Shown here: piece after piece, positions 54,299 to 63,104 of the stretch
Layout: each line of letters starts with the position of its first letter
Numbering within the stretch: position 1 is the first letter of the stretch
Assembly (NCBI GenBank): GCA_902784585.1
Contig: CACZVM010000007.1
Coordinates: forward strand, 41,803 to 105,802
Length of the DNA: 64,000 bases
DNA from: an uncultured Bacteroidales bacterium
GTDB lineage: Bacteria > Bacteroidota > Bacteroidia > Bacteroidales > Paludibacteraceae
Direction of reading: 5' to 3'
Made by a program: the position numbers and the translations under genes
Notes under the pieces: generated by a model
What the model was told of the DNA's origin: nothing
Databases searched by the model: none
Seen by the model: the letters and a program-made list of their open reading frames with translations, nothing else

Positions 54299-54967
54299 GT
54301 GACAACAAAAATCCTCCTTATCGACAGCGACATCAGCCTATCGATGGTGCTCTGCGACTACCTGGTGAGCCGTGGCTACAAGGCCCAACATGTGGTTCAT
54401 GCCCGCGATGCATTCCGCCAACTCGACCAGGCCCATTACGATCTGGTGTTGATGGAGATGCAGAACATCGGCATGAACGGCTACGAACTGCTGCGCGAGA
54501 TACGCCACCGCTATCCGTTGCTGCCGGTCATCATCCTCACCACACGCGGCGAACGCGAGGCGCAGATGAAGGCCTTCCAGCTCGGCTGCGACGACTACCA
54601 GCTCAAGCCCTTCTCTATGGACCTGCTTATCTGCCGCATCGAGGCCGTCATGCGACGCATCCGTCATGACGAAGAGAGCAAGCAGCGCGTGTTCGAACTC
54701 GACGGACACATCTTCGATGCTGTCCATCAGCAGTTCGACGGACAACATCTGTCGGGGCGCGAGAGCGAACTGCTCCTGATGCTATGCCGCCACCAGGACG
54801 AGATAGTGGATCGTCACCGCATCCTCTCGTCGCTATGGAAAGAGGATAATGCCTTCACCTCGCGTTCGCTGGGTGTGTTCATCAATCATCTGCGGGTCTA
54901 TCTGCGACCCATCGGCTATAACATCCTCGCCATTCGCGGCAAGGGGTATCGGCTGGTCAAACAGTAA
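54299..54967 (+). CDS. OmpR-family response regulator with Glu at the phospho-acceptor site
   Basis: 222 aa from GTG 54299 (first residues TTKILLIDSDIS). The longer in-frame start would overlap the promoter. Receiver domain (1-120): acidic pair read as Asp-Ser, DLVLMEMQNIGMNGYELL with Glu where the phosphorylated Asp normally sits, conserved Thr in IILTTRGER and Lys in DDYQLKPFS. C-terminal winged helix (about 135-222): LSGRESELLLMLCRHQDEIVDRHRILSSLW, SRSLGVFINHLRVYLRP, IRGKGYRLVKQ. No sensor kinase is adjacent. Resembles RprY-type orphan regulators of Bacteroidales. It may work without phosphorylation. Confidence 0.92.
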   Translation: MTTKILLIDSDISLSMVLCDYLVSRGYKAQHVVHARDAFRQLDQAHYDLVLMEMQNIGMNGYELLREIRHRYPLLPVIILTTRGEREAQMKAFQLGCDDYQLKPFSMDLLICRIEAVMRRIRHDEESKQRVFELDGHIFDAVHQQFDGQHLSGRESELLLMLCRHQDEIVDRHRILSSLWKEDNAFTSRSLGVFINHLRVYLRPIGYNILAIRGKGYRLVKQ

Positions 54968-54983
54968 GAGAGCGGATTCTCTT
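54966..54983. terminator. Short hairpin between convergent stops
   Basis: AAGAGA-gcggat-TCTCTT spans the region between the response-regulator and recO stop codons. There is no T run, so terminator activity is doubtful. Confidence 0.3.
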
Positions 54984-55557
54984 AATCGAAGATTTCCATT
55001 AGAATATCCAGCGAACGCGGCTCCTGCCAGTCGTCTATCTGTTCGCTGAAATAGCGGCTCAGCAAGCGAAGCTGTTGCTGACGTTCGCTACGTGTACGGG
55101 GCATGGCATATAGTTCGGGATGCTCGTTCTCATCAATAGCAAAACCCAGTTTCTCAGCCAGTCCTATCAGAAAATGCAGATGGATGTTCTGCGGTTCGTC
55201 CGCCTCGTCCAACTGCTGCACCGTTCTGCATATAAACTCGAAGAGCGGTTCATCAGCCATCGGGTGACGGAGTGTGAGCGAGAGAACCTCGCTGATAAAA
55301 AGTGCGATAGACCGCTTATAGGGATCTGCGGTGATCGTGCGTGGCACGTATTGCAGCTGCGATGTACGGATCGACGTATTGTCGGTTGTCAGTTGCAGCC
55401 ACGCGAGCGGGCTGTAGAGTCCGGCCGAGTGCTTGCGACCGAGGCCGTACACCTTATATCGAACGCGCCCACCCGTGCGCGTATAGGCGTGCAAGAGTTG
55501 GGCGCGGTCGTTGAGTGGCTGCAGCGACAGCACTATGGCATCAGTCGTGCTTAACAT
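54982..55557 (-). CDS. recO: DNA repair protein RecO, short form
   Basis: 191 aa, about 50 residues shorter than usual. RecO helps load RecA on SSB-coated DNA. Seen: N-terminal OB fold (TDAIVLSLQPLNDRAQLLHAYTR, GRVRYKVYGLG, LYSPLAWLQL), then the helical domain (SIALFISEVLSLTLRHP, LFEFICRTVQQLDE, HLHFLIGLAEKLGFAIDE). The chain ends at about the position where the Cys-bearing C-terminal part would begin. Its start overlaps the metallophosphatase stop by 17 nt. Last gene of the kelch-pgk-DUF3127-phosphatase-recO run. Confidence 0.85.
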   Translation of the reverse strand: MLSTTDAIVLSLQPLNDRAQLLHAYTRTGGRVRYKVYGLGRKHSAGLYSPLAWLQLTTDNTSIRTSQLQYVPRTITADPYKRSIALFISEVLSLTLRHPMADEPLFEFICRTVQQLDEADEPQNIHLHFLIGLAEKLGFAIDENEHPELYAMPRTRSERQQQLRLLSRYFSEQIDDWQEPRSLDILMEIFD

Positions 55558-56482
55558 ACACCCTATCTATCAATTGGCCGTCGCGCATCCGATAGGTGCG
55601 CAGACAGAGTTGGGAGGCACGTACCGTAAGCACCGCATAGACCGGTTCATCCGTCGCGCACTCACAGGCTATCCACTGTTGCGGCTGCTTGGGTTTACCC
55701 GCGCTGTTCAGGTTCACAAACGGCATACGACGCTGATACAGATGGTCATGACCGGCTATCACCAGATCGGCCTCGCCTAATGCATGGCGGAAAGCACCGT
55801 AGATGAGCGGATAGAAACGCCCCTTGGCCGCCGGCAACACAGGATGATGCATCACCACGACGATGAAACGACCGTCGGCCGTATACATCGCCTGGCGCAA
55901 CCAGGTCAGTGTTCGCGTCACATGGACCAGTCGATCCAGAGGATTGGTATCCATTACGATGAGGCGCATATTCGGATAATCCACCCAGTAGTTCGATTCG
56001 CCGAACGTCTTCTGCCATACCGGAGAGAGCCGTTTGACGAGTCCCTTGCTGTACTCGTGATTACCCGGACACACCACCACCGGCAGGCCACTCAATCCAC
56101 TCCCCCTCCATTCGCGGAGCAACAACTGATGGTAATATTCCTGTCCGCGATCCATCCAATCGCCTGTCTGCACGATCATCTCCGCACCGGGCACACGCTT
56201 GGCCAGACTATCGTAGTCGGCCTGACGCAACTGGCTATGGATATCACCGAGCAACAGGATGTTCAAAGTCGCAGGAGTTTGCCTATCCTGCCATCCGCTG
56301 TCGAACCGCACAAACCCCGGCACGCTGTCGTCAGCGAACGTAGGCATATGAAACGTGATTGTGTCACCCGTCCAACGCGGCTCGTCGGGCATACCGAACC
56401 ACGCCTGCCAGCGAACGATACATACCGCGATGATCGCCGCCGACAGGAGTGTCCAGCTAATTATCTTAAGTGTTCTGCGCAT
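55541..56482 (-). CDS. Membrane-anchored calcineurin-like metallophosphatase
   Basis: 313 aa. One N-terminal membrane helix (ISWTLLSAAIIAVCIVRW) with the catalytic domain outside the cytoplasm. Metal-binding motifs of the family: LLLGDIHSQ, TGDWMDRGQ, CPGNHEYS, VVMHHPVLP, AGHDHLYQR. Substrate unknown; purple-acid-phosphatase-like and nucleotide/phospholipid pyrophosphatase members share these motifs. Start overlaps the DUF3127 stop (TGATG). Confidence 0.88.
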   Translation of the reverse strand: MRRTLKIISWTLLSAAIIAVCIVRWQAWFGMPDEPRWTGDTITFHMPTFADDSVPGFVRFDSGWQDRQTPATLNILLLGDIHSQLRQADYDSLAKRVPGAEMIVQTGDWMDRGQEYYHQLLLREWRGSGLSGLPVVVCPGNHEYSKGLVKRLSPVWQKTFGESNYWVDYPNMRLIVMDTNPLDRLVHVTRTLTWLRQAMYTADGRFIVVVMHHPVLPAAKGRFYPLIYGAFRHALGEADLVIAGHDHLYQRRMPFVNLNSAGKPKQPQQWIACECATDEPVYAVLTVRASQLCLRTYRMRDGQLIDRVYVKHD

Positions 56483-56901
56483 CAGAAGGGCAGATCGCTC
56501 GTACCGTCACCGGCCGAAGCGTCAAACGGATCCACCGGAGCCTGCTCCACCGGCGCAGCGGCAGGCTGCGGAGCTGCTACGGGTTGAGCCACAGGAGCGG
56601 CTGCAGGAGCTGCAGCGGCTTGCTGCGTCATGTCGCCCTGCTGGATCTTCCATGCACGGATAGAGGTGTACCAACGGCCGTTGAACTCACGGCTCTCGAT
56701 ATCAAAACTAACGGTTACCAACTGGTCGATATCGCAGGGGTTCTGCTTGATACGATCCTCACCAAATACTTCGAAATGCACTTTACGAGGATACTGGTCC
56801 AGGGTCTCCAGCACGTACGGCTGCACCTTCCACGGGTTGCCATTGCGGCCTACACCTTCCTGTGCAGGCAGCACTTGTATGATTTTACCTACTACTTCCA
56901 T
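56482..56901 (-). CDS. DUF3127 OB-fold protein with SSB-like acidic tail
   Basis: 139 aa. N-terminal DUF3127 domain (1-90): MEVVGKIIQVLPAQEGVGRNG, PYVLETLDQYPRKVHFEVFG, VTVSFDIESREFNGRWYTSI, RAWKI. Then an Ala/Pro/Gln-rich linker (95-125) and the C-terminal end DGTSDLPF. Single-stranded-DNA-binding proteins end in a similar Asp-Xaa-Leu-Pro-Phe tip that recruits RecO and other repair proteins. Here the same ending is on a protein two genes from recO. ssDNA binding is an inference from domain and tail. Confidence 0.88.
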   Translation of the reverse strand: MEVVGKIIQVLPAQEGVGRNGNPWKVQPYVLETLDQYPRKVHFEVFGEDRIKQNPCDIDQLVTVSFDIESREFNGRWYTSIRAWKIQQGDMTQQAAAAPAAAPVAQPVAAPQPAAAPVEQAPVDPFDASAGDGTSDLPF

Positions 56902-56905
56902 GACT

Positions 56906-56937
56906 AATTCACAATTTACAATTCACAATTCATAATT
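56906..56937. repeat. Stuttered repeat tract, core AATTCACAATTTAC
   Basis: AATTCACAATTTACAATTC-type copies fill the pgk/DUF3127 gap and run up to the pgk stop. Confidence 0.7.
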
Positions 56938-58183
56938 AGCCTTTAATAGCAGCAACACCCGGCAAAACCTTACCCTCGATAGCCTCGAGCAGTGCACCAC
57001 CGCCGGTAGAGATATACGATACCTGGTCTGCCAGACCGAACTTGTTCACGCAAGCCACCGAGTCGCCACCACCGATGAGCGAGAAAGCACCTTCCTTGGT
57101 AGCCTCAGCGATAGCCTCACCGATAGCACGGCTGCCGCCGCAGAAATTATCGAACTCGAATACACCTGCAGGACCATTCCAGAGGATGGTTTTCGCACCC
57201 TTGATGGCGTTGCGGAAGTTCTCCTGTGCCTTCGGACCGGCATCCAGTCCTTCCCAGCCCTCAGGGATAGCGTTGGACGGGAAGATCTTCTGGTTAGCAT
57301 CGTTGCTGAACGAGTCTGCGCATACTGCGTCCGGAGCCAGCACCAGTTCTACACCGTTCTTCTTGGCCAACTCCTCTACACCCAGTGCTACGTCGAGCTT
57401 ATCCAGCTCCACGATCGAACCGCCGATCTCGCCACCGTGTGCTTTGGCAAACGTGTAGGTCATACCGCCGCAGAGGATCAGTTTGTCCACCTTGCCCAGC
57501 AGGTTCTCGATGATACCGATCTTCGAACTTACTTTCGAACCACCCATGATGGCCACGAACGGACGTTTGATATCGCCCAGCACTGCATCTACTGCAGCTA
57601 CCTCTTTCTCCATCAGGAAACCGAGCATCTTGTTGTCTGCATCGAAATAGTCGGCGATGACAGCCGTCGAAGCATGCTTGCGGTGAGCGGTGCCGAAGGC
57701 ATCCATCACGTAGCAGTCAGCATAGCCGGCCAGCACCTTGGCGAACTCTTTCTGACGGTCTTTCATCTCTTTCTTGGCTGCCTCGTATGCAGGATCCTCT
57801 TTGTCGATACCTACCGGCTTGCCTTCCTCTTCCGGATAGAAACGCAGGTTCTCCAGCAGCAGTACCTCACCCGGTTTCAGCGCAGCTGCCTCAGCTTGAG
57901 CCTTAGCGCAGTCCTCAGCGAACTGAACGGGGCGACCCAGCGCAGCAGCTACGGCGTCCTTGATCTGACCGAGGCTGAACTTAGCCTGCACTTTGCCTTT
58001 CGGCTTACCCATGTGGCTCATGATGATGAGCGCACCGCCTTCATCCAGGATGTGTTTGAGCGTAGGCAGCGCACCGCGGATACGGGTGTCGTCGGTGATC
58101 TTACCGTTCTCGTCCAGTGGTACATTGAAGTCCACACGTACAATCGCCTTCTTTCCGGCGAACTTGTAATCTTTGATTGTCAT
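56936..58183 (-). CDS. pgk: Phosphoglycerate kinase
   Basis: 415 aa, standard. Glycolysis: 1,3-bisphosphoglycerate plus ADP to 3-phosphoglycerate plus ATP. Seen: [143 protein letters not shown]. It follows the kelch-like lipoprotein gene by 21 nt. Confidence 0.98.
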   Translation of the reverse strand: MTIKDYKFAGKKAIVRVDFNVPLDENGKITDDTRIRGALPTLKHILDEGGALIIMSHMGKPKGKVQAKFSLGQIKDAVAAALGRPVQFAEDCAKAQAEAAALKPGEVLLLENLRFYPEEEGKPVGIDKEDPAYEAAKKEMKDRQKEFAKVLAGYADCYVMDAFGTAHRKHASTAVIADYFDADNKMLGFLMEKEVAAVDAVLGDIKRPFVAIMGGSKVSSKIGIIENLLGKVDKLILCGGMTYTFAKAHGGEIGGSIVELDKLDVALGVEELAKKNGVELVLAPDAVCADSFSNDANQKIFPSNAIPEGWEGLDAGPKAQENFRNAIKGAKTILWNGPAGVFEFDNFCGGSRAIGEAIAEATKEGAFSLIGGGDSVACVNKFGLADQVSYISTGGGALLEAIEGKVLPGVAAIKG

Positions 58184-58204
58184 AGTGTTAAATATTTTAG
58201 TTAG

Positions 58205-59545
58205 TTAATCTTTTTTTTCCCAGTCTATTGAGTTGAGACGGCCGCGATACACGTCGCTGTAGCAGGCAGTCTTGTCCTGGCCGCCGAACAGATATATATT
58301 GTTGTCGCGTACGATGGCTGTCTGCCTCTGTCTTACTCCGTAGCTTTCCGGCAGACGGTTCTTCAGCGTATCTGCCACCTTCCATGTTATTCCCTCGTCG
58401 GTCGATACCATGATGTCGCTACCTATATATTGTCTATCCGGATCAATGCCGCCGAAGAGCATCAGCTGGTTGTTATACCATACTAGGGATGCACCGGTCA
58501 TGCTCCGGAAGGACGGACGGTCAGCCGAGAACTCCTCCAACCGATAACTGCCGTAAGGCAGCGGATGGGGAGTGTACTCGAGGTTCCAACTGGTGTTGAG
58601 CGGTTGACCGTCTTCAGCAAAGCCGCCTACGATCATCGCACGCTGACGCTGACTGCTACTCAGGAAGCCCACCGCCGCAAAATCGCTCACGGGGAACAGT
58701 CCTTCCGGACGCAGACCGCTCAGGGCCAGGCCGTCGTTCTGACAATAAGCCAGTTCGTAGCCGTTGTTATCCACCAATGCCCACACGCGGGTGTTCCAGT
58801 AGAGCAACATCGTCACCACAGGATAATCCACCGTCTTGGCCGTCCACGTCTGTGCGTCCGTCGAGGTATAGAGCGTCGTGCCTTCTCCATAGTAGAGCGT
58901 CGTGCCGTCGCAGATGATCTGACGCACCATGGCGTTCACCGGCAGACCGGCAGGCACACCCAGGTCGATCCATTCGATGCCATCCTCCGAACCATAGACC
59001 CGCAGCGAATAACCGTTGTTACGCAGCAGCACGAAGTCATCGCCCAGTTCCACTACCTGCTGTTCACTCTCGTCTGCCGGATAGACAGACGGGGTCAACA
59101 TGGTCCACTCGTACAGATCGGGATCCATCTGATGCACCGTGGGTACGATCTCATACACCTTGGTGTTCACGCCGTCCTGCGAACGGATGGTCAGGTACAT
59201 CGGCTGCTTGGTGAAATCCAGCGTGTCATATCCCGTCAGGATACACGTGGTGTCCGGCAGGGTCAGAAAGGCTGCACTCGGGGTGGCAGCAAACACAAAA
59301 CGCGGCACCACACGCTCCAGACTCGTTCCGTAGGCTATCGAGTCACGTCCGGTGGTCACCAGACCCGTATCCAGCAGTTCCTGAACGCTGAACTTAGCCG
59401 CAGCCAAGCCGGGCATACTGTCGTTCTTGGCAAAAGTGAACGCCGTCAACTGCGCCACGGACGACTTGATGGCTATATAGCCGCCTTCACAACTGGCCAA
59501 CACCAGCGCCGTCAGGCAAAGAATTATGTAGTAAAATCGCTTCAT
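58205..59545 (-). CDS. Kelch-like (DUF6242-type) lipoprotein
   Basis: 446 aa. Lipobox LVLASC with Cys19. An N-terminal beta region (20-140) with a TCILTGYDTLDFTKQPMYLTI segment that resembles DUF6242, then Trp/Tyr-rich kelch-like blades: YSLRVYGSEDGIEWIDLG, TLYTSTDAQTWTAKTV, RAMIVGGFAEDGQPLNTSW, QLMLFGGIDPDRQYIGSD, NIYLFGGQDKTACYSDVYRG. Likely periplasmic or surface; role unknown. First gene of the run that includes pgk. Confidence 0.82.
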   Translation of the reverse strand: MKRFYYIILCLTALVLASCEGGYIAIKSSVAQLTAFTFAKNDSMPGLAAAKFSVQELLDTGLVTTGRDSIAYGTSLERVVPRFVFAATPSAAFLTLPDTTCILTGYDTLDFTKQPMYLTIRSQDGVNTKVYEIVPTVHQMDPDLYEWTMLTPSVYPADESEQQVVELGDDFVLLRNNGYSLRVYGSEDGIEWIDLGVPAGLPVNAMVRQIICDGTTLYYGEGTTLYTSTDAQTWTAKTVDYPVVTMLLYWNTRVWALVDNNGYELAYCQNDGLALSGLRPEGLFPVSDFAAVGFLSSSQRQRAMIVGGFAEDGQPLNTSWNLEYTPHPLPYGSYRLEEFSADRPSFRSMTGASLVWYNNQLMLFGGIDPDRQYIGSDIMVSTDEGITWKVADTLKNRLPESYGVRQRQTAIVRDNNIYLFGGQDKTACYSDVYRGRLNSIDWEKKD

Positions 59546-59577
59546 TTGTTCAAATATGTCGGTAAAGTGACGAAAAG

Positions 59578-59610
59578 TTTGCGTATGTCGGAAAAAAGCA
59601 GTACCTTTGT
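59578..59610 (+). promoter_or_regulatory. 5-formyl-THF cyclo-ligase promoter
   Basis: TTTGCGTATGTCGG then GCAGTACCTTTGT, 33 nt overall; the last base is T instead of C. Confidence 0.72.
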
Positions 59611-59640
59611 CGTCGATTTTGCAAAACAGTTTAATTCGAT

Positions 59641-60243
59641 ATGTTATTTAGTGCACAAATTCATGATTTTGTTGCGTGGCTTCCTTGGGTTCACGCCCGT
59701 CGCGAACAGAAAGCTATGCGTGCTATTGTGGAGCAACGTCGCCGCATAATGTCCGAGCAGGAGGTGCAGGAGCAGTCGGCTCTTATCATTGCCCAGCTTG
59801 AGCAGATGTCCACTTTCCAAGAGGCGAAGGTGGTCTTGCTCTATTACCCTATTCACAACGAGGTGGATCTGCGTCCGCTGCTCACCAAGTATGAGGGGCA
59901 AAAAACATTTTTGTTACCTGTCACCCATCGCCACTCGATGGAGGTTCGTCCGTATGACGGCGAGGACATGATGCGCAAGGGTCGTATGGGCGTGCCCGAA
60001 CCTCAGACTGAGACCTACAAGGGGCATATCGACTTGATTCTTGTTCCCGGTGTCGTCTTCGACAACCATTGCCATCGCATCGGTCGCGGAGGCGGCTATT
60101 ACGACAAGTATCTATCCAAACATCCGCTGGCCAAGAAGATCGGTGTGTGCTATAATTTCCAACTCAAGAAGCACGACATCCCTCACTTGTGGCACGACCA
60201 TAAGATGGATCGCGTCATCACTCCTCAGAAGACCATTGGATAG
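59641..60243 (+). CDS. 5-formyltetrahydrofolate cyclo-ligase
   Basis: 200 aa from ATG 59641; the promoter position allows this start, though ATG 59716 (MRAIVEQRRRIMSEQEV) would match the usual N-terminus. ATP-dependent conversion of 5-formyl-THF to 5,10-methenyl-THF. Seen: VVLLYYPIHNEVDLRPL, KTFLLPVTHRHSMEVRPYDG, GRMGVPEPQ, DLILVPGVVFDNHCHRIGRGGGYYDKYL (substrate and ATP motif), KIGVCYNFQL, HKMDRVITPQK. The 3' end overlaps the convergent unknown gene by 26 nt. Confidence 0.93.
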   Translation: MLFSAQIHDFVAWLPWVHARREQKAMRAIVEQRRRIMSEQEVQEQSALIIAQLEQMSTFQEAKVVLLYYPIHNEVDLRPLLTKYEGQKTFLLPVTHRHSMEVRPYDGEDMMRKGRMGVPEPQTETYKGHIDLILVPGVVFDNHCHRIGRGGGYYDKYLSKHPLAKKIGVCYNFQLKKHDIPHLWHDHKMDRVITPQKTIG

Positions 60244-60985
60244 TGGGTTGCATATCCCGTATCCGTTGCAGCTCTCGGTCGCCCTCGGCCGAGAGTTTCT
60301 TTTCGCCTTTGCGGTAGTAGTATATCAATCCGTACAGTTTGCATTTCTGCAAGCGTGCGTAGGGCAATTCGTTCTGGTAGTACGCTTCCACCAGATTCCA
60401 TATATTCAGGATGATGGCATCAGCCTCCGCACGCAGCGCGGTCAGGTCGCCTTGCACACGCGTGGTGTTCTGCTCGCGGAACTGGTGGGTCACCTGGTGT
60501 TCGCAGAAGATGTCATAATGCACCTTCACCTTGTTGATAGCAGGGTTGTAGATAGGAAATCCGCCGGCTGCCACACGTTTCTGTTCTCCCTCAATGATCT
60601 TCTTGCCCCACTCCAGGATGTTCTCCTCCGTAGTCAGCTCGGGCACTGTGTGGTTGAGCGGATCCAGTCCGTAGAGTTGCTTCTGCTCTTTCTTAATCTC
60701 GCCACGGATCACCGAGAGGTTGAGCACCTGGATGAAATGCGATATGTACATACGTGCATTCTGCACGATATGACGGTATTGCTTGTTCGCACTCACCTTG
60801 CTGGTGTAGTTGTCTTTCGACTGCATGACCACATTCTCAAACTGCACCAGAAAACGCTGTGCTTCGCTCAGCACTTTATAGTTGAGCACCTGCTCTGTGA
60901 AGTCCGCCCCCTGCGCACGTTGTACGGCATGCTGCAAGGCATGCAGGCGGGACAAGTCCGTGTTAGGTAATCGACGATAAGGCAT
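60218..60985 (-). CDS. Conserved helical protein of unknown function
   Basis: 255 aa, no signal peptide, charged and mostly helical with many Gln/Asn/Lys/Tyr. Recognisable stretches: HALQHAVQRAQGADFTEQVL, YISHFIQVLNLSVIRGEI, FPIYNPAINKVKVHYDIF, YARLQKCKLYGLIYYYRKGE. I have seen similar hypothetical proteins in Bacteroidales but know no function. 28 nt upstream of the polyprenyl-synthase stop side in the same direction, with a TTATGATTTATG repeat tract in the gap. Confidence 0.75.
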   Translation of the reverse strand: MPYRRLPNTDLSRLHALQHAVQRAQGADFTEQVLNYKVLSEAQRFLVQFENVVMQSKDNYTSKVSANKQYRHIVQNARMYISHFIQVLNLSVIRGEIKKEQKQLYGLDPLNHTVPELTTEENILEWGKKIIEGEQKRVAAGGFPIYNPAINKVKVHYDIFCEHQVTHQFREQNTTRVQGDLTALRAEADAIILNIWNLVEAYYQNELPYARLQKCKLYGLIYYYRKGEKKLSAEGDRELQRIRDMQPTIQWSSEE

Positions 60986-61021
60986 AAATTAATTTTGATT
61001 TATAATTTATGATTTATGATT
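60984..61021. repeat. Stuttered repeat tract, core TTTATGATTTATGATTT
   Basis: AATTTATGATTTATGATTTT-type copies between the polyprenyl synthase stop and the next gene. Confidence 0.65.
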
Positions 61022-61961
61022 TTCTTGTTACGAGTTTCTCTGCCAGCACGCGCAGGGCGTCGGTGGCTTTGTTCTGCGGCAGACTGTCAAGCTGCAGCAG
61101 GGCTTCGGCGGTATGCTGCTCCATCTCCACTTCGCACGCTTCGCGCACTCCCAGGCGCGTATAGAGTGCCGTGACGGCGGCTATCTTCTCCTGGTCGCGG
61201 TCGCTCACCAGCAGCCACTCCAGCAGTTCCGCCTTGTCCTCCGCCGGAGCCGTCTCCAGCGCCGTCAGCAGCAGATAGGTCTTCTTGTTGCAGCATATAT
61301 CCCCTCCGATGGCTTTGCCGAAGGTCTTCGGATCTCCGTACACATCCAGCAGGTCGTCTTGTATCTGGAAGGCCAGACCGATATGCCGGCCGTATTCATA
61401 CAGTGCCTCCTGTTCCGCTTCGTCTGCACCGGCGATGTACCCGCCCGTACGCAGCGCATTGGCCAGCAGCACCGCGGTCTTCTTCTCTATCATCATCAGG
61501 TAGTCGCCCAGACTCACCTGACTCGCGTGCTCAAAATCGACATCATACTGCTGTCCCTCGCATATACCGGTGGCCATCTCGTTGAACCAGCACAGCACCT
61601 TGCCCAGCTTGTCTGCCGGCACGCCTTCCAGCAGTTTGTACGCCTCTATCAGCATCTGGTCGCCCGAGAGGATCGCGGTGTTGTCATTCCATTTCACGTG
61701 TACTGTCTCGCGTCCGCGACGTACCAGTGCGCGATCCATCACGTCGTCATGCAGCAGTGTGAAGTTATGAAACACCTCCAGCGCCAGGGCGGCGGGCAGC
61801 ACATCTTCTTCTTTGCCTCCGAAGATCTCCGCGGCCGTCATGGCCAGCGTCGGACGCAGCCGTTTGCCGCCCGAGGCCAGCGTATAAGCGATCGGCTCAT
61901 ACAGCCCCTTCGGCTCCTTGCTCCAATCCAGATTTTCTATCGCTTTGTTAATGTCTGTCAT
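61014..61961 (-). CDS. Polyprenyl diphosphate synthase
   Basis: 315 aa. Trans-isoprenyl diphosphate synthase (farnesyl/geranylgeranyl or longer). Seen: LASGGKRLRPTLAMTAAEIFG, first Asp-rich motif FTLLHDDVMDRALVRRGRETVH, GDQMLIEAYKLL, MIEKKTAVLLANALRTGGYIAG, second Asp-rich motif GLAFQIQDDLLDVYGDPKTFGKAIGGDI, NKKTYLLLTAL. Product length cannot be fixed from sequence. It lies 74 nt after ddl in the same direction. Confidence 0.92.
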   Translation of the reverse strand: MTDINKAIENLDWSKEPKGLYEPIAYTLASGGKRLRPTLAMTAAEIFGGKEEDVLPAALALEVFHNFTLLHDDVMDRALVRRGRETVHVKWNDNTAILSGDQMLIEAYKLLEGVPADKLGKVLCWFNEMATGICEGQQYDVDFEHASQVSLGDYLMMIEKKTAVLLANALRTGGYIAGADEAEQEALYEYGRHIGLAFQIQDDLLDVYGDPKTFGKAIGGDICCNKKTYLLLTALETAPAEDKAELLEWLLVSDRDQEKIAAVTALYTRLGVREACEVEMEQHTAEALLQLDSLPQNKATDALRVLAEKLVTRKS

Positions 61962-62035
61962 CTTTTATGAGATTTAATTCCTGAAGCACCGTTCACTCCG
62001 TTCACTCTTTATTCCTTTGGCGCAGCGGTCCTTGT

Positions 62036-63079
62036 TCATTTAACGAAGTGGTTTTCGATGATATCGCTCAGCACGTCCTTGATGTCCAGTCCGGCGGCGC
62101 GTACCTGTTGCGGGATGAAGCTTGTCGGCGTCATACCCGGCGTGGTGTTTACCTCCAGCAGGTTGATTTGAACATCGTCCTTTGTACATTGTCCTTTGTC
62201 CCTTTGTACCTTTGTAATGATCCAATCCACGCGGATGATACCGTTCGCGCCGATGATGTCGTACAGACGCAGCGTCTCAGCTTGTATCTTGTCGCGCACC
62301 TCGTCAGGGATGCGTGCAGGCGTGATCTCGTCCACCTCGCCTTTGTATTTGGCATCGTAGTCGAAGAACTCGTTGTGCGTCACGACCTCCGTGATGGGGA
62401 AAGCCACGGCTTTGTCTTTGGTCTTATACGCACCGCAGGTCACCTCCGTGCCTTGCATGAACGACTCGCATATCACCTCGTCGCCTTCCTTGAACGCACG
62501 TTCGATAGCGGGATAGACCTCTTCTACGGTCTTCACTTTCGAACAACCGAAACTGCTGCCGCCTACGTTCGATTTGATGAAACAGGGCAGTCCAAGCGTC
62601 TCGGCTATCTTCGGCGCATTGGGCCATTTCTGGCCGGCACGCAGGATCATGCTGGCGGCGATATGAAAACCGAAATACGAGAGGTAGTGGTTGCAGGCAA
62701 ACTTGTTGAACGTCAGCGCAGCGGCCAGCACGCCGCAGCAGCTGTACGGCATGCCGATCATGTCCAGGTAGCCCTGCAGGATACCGTTCTCGCCCGGCGT
62801 ACCGTGTATCGTGATATACGCGAAGTCGAACGTCTGTTTCGCGCCCCCGCGCGTAAAAGAAAAATCATTCTTGTCGATGGCTATACCGGCGGCGCTCAGC
62901 ACCTCCGGGTTCGTGCCGTCAAAATCAGGCAGTGCCTGCCAGTCTGTGCCGTGCAGACGAACGATCGTCACGTCGTATCCGGCCTCACTGATCCATCCGT
63001 ATAATCCTGCCGCCGAACGCAGCGATACCTCATATTCGCTACTATCTCCGCCGGCTATAATGGCTATCTTTCTGCTCAT
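62036..63079 (-). CDS. ddl: D-alanine--D-alanine ligase
   Basis: 347 aa from ATG 63079 (MSRKIAIIAGGDSSEYEVSL); ATG 63088 is possible. Makes D-Ala-D-Ala for peptidoglycan. Seen: AITIHGTPGENGILQGYLDM-type segment (YITIHGTPGENG), SCCGVLAAALTFNKFACN, GLPCFIKSNVGGSSFGCSKV (ATP loop), EVICESFMQGTEVTCGAYK, NGIIRVDWIIT, LLEVNTTPGMTPTSFIP. Between VDWIIT and INLLEVN lies an extra stretch KVQRDKGQCTKDDVQ, encoded by an ACAAAGG repeat tract. Leader about 10-19 nt after the promoter. Confidence 0.95.
   Translation of the reverse strand: MSRKIAIIAGGDSSEYEVSLRSAAGLYGWISEAGYDVTIVRLHGTDWQALPDFDGTNPEVLSAAGIAIDKNDFSFTRGGAKQTFDFAYITIHGTPGENGILQGYLDMIGMPYSCCGVLAAALTFNKFACNHYLSYFGFHIAASMILRAGQKWPNAPKIAETLGLPCFIKSNVGGSSFGCSKVKTVEEVYPAIERAFKEGDEVICESFMQGTEVTCGAYKTKDKAVAFPITEVVTHNEFFDYDAKYKGEVDEITPARIPDEVRDKIQAETLRLYDIIGANGIIRVDWIITKVQRDKGQCTKDDVQINLLEVNTTPGMTPTSFIPQQVRAAGLDIKDVLSDIIENHFVK
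62179..62215. repeat. Stuttered repeat tract inside ddl, core ACAAAGG
   Basis: Coding strand ACAAAGGTACAAAGGGAC-type copies (four of ACAAAGG), in frame, encoding about residues 288-300 between two conserved strands. Confidence 0.75.
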
Positions 63080-63104
63080 TTTACGCATATTTTCCAATTT
63101 GCGT

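Noticed and set aside
54251-54967. Longer start for the response regulator
   Set aside because: That start would lie inside the -33 and -7 boxes; GTG 54299 gives the normal receiver N-terminus.
56482-56901. Classical single-stranded DNA-binding protein Ssb
   Set aside because: The N-terminal domain matches DUF3127 rather than Ssb; only the tail is Ssb-like.
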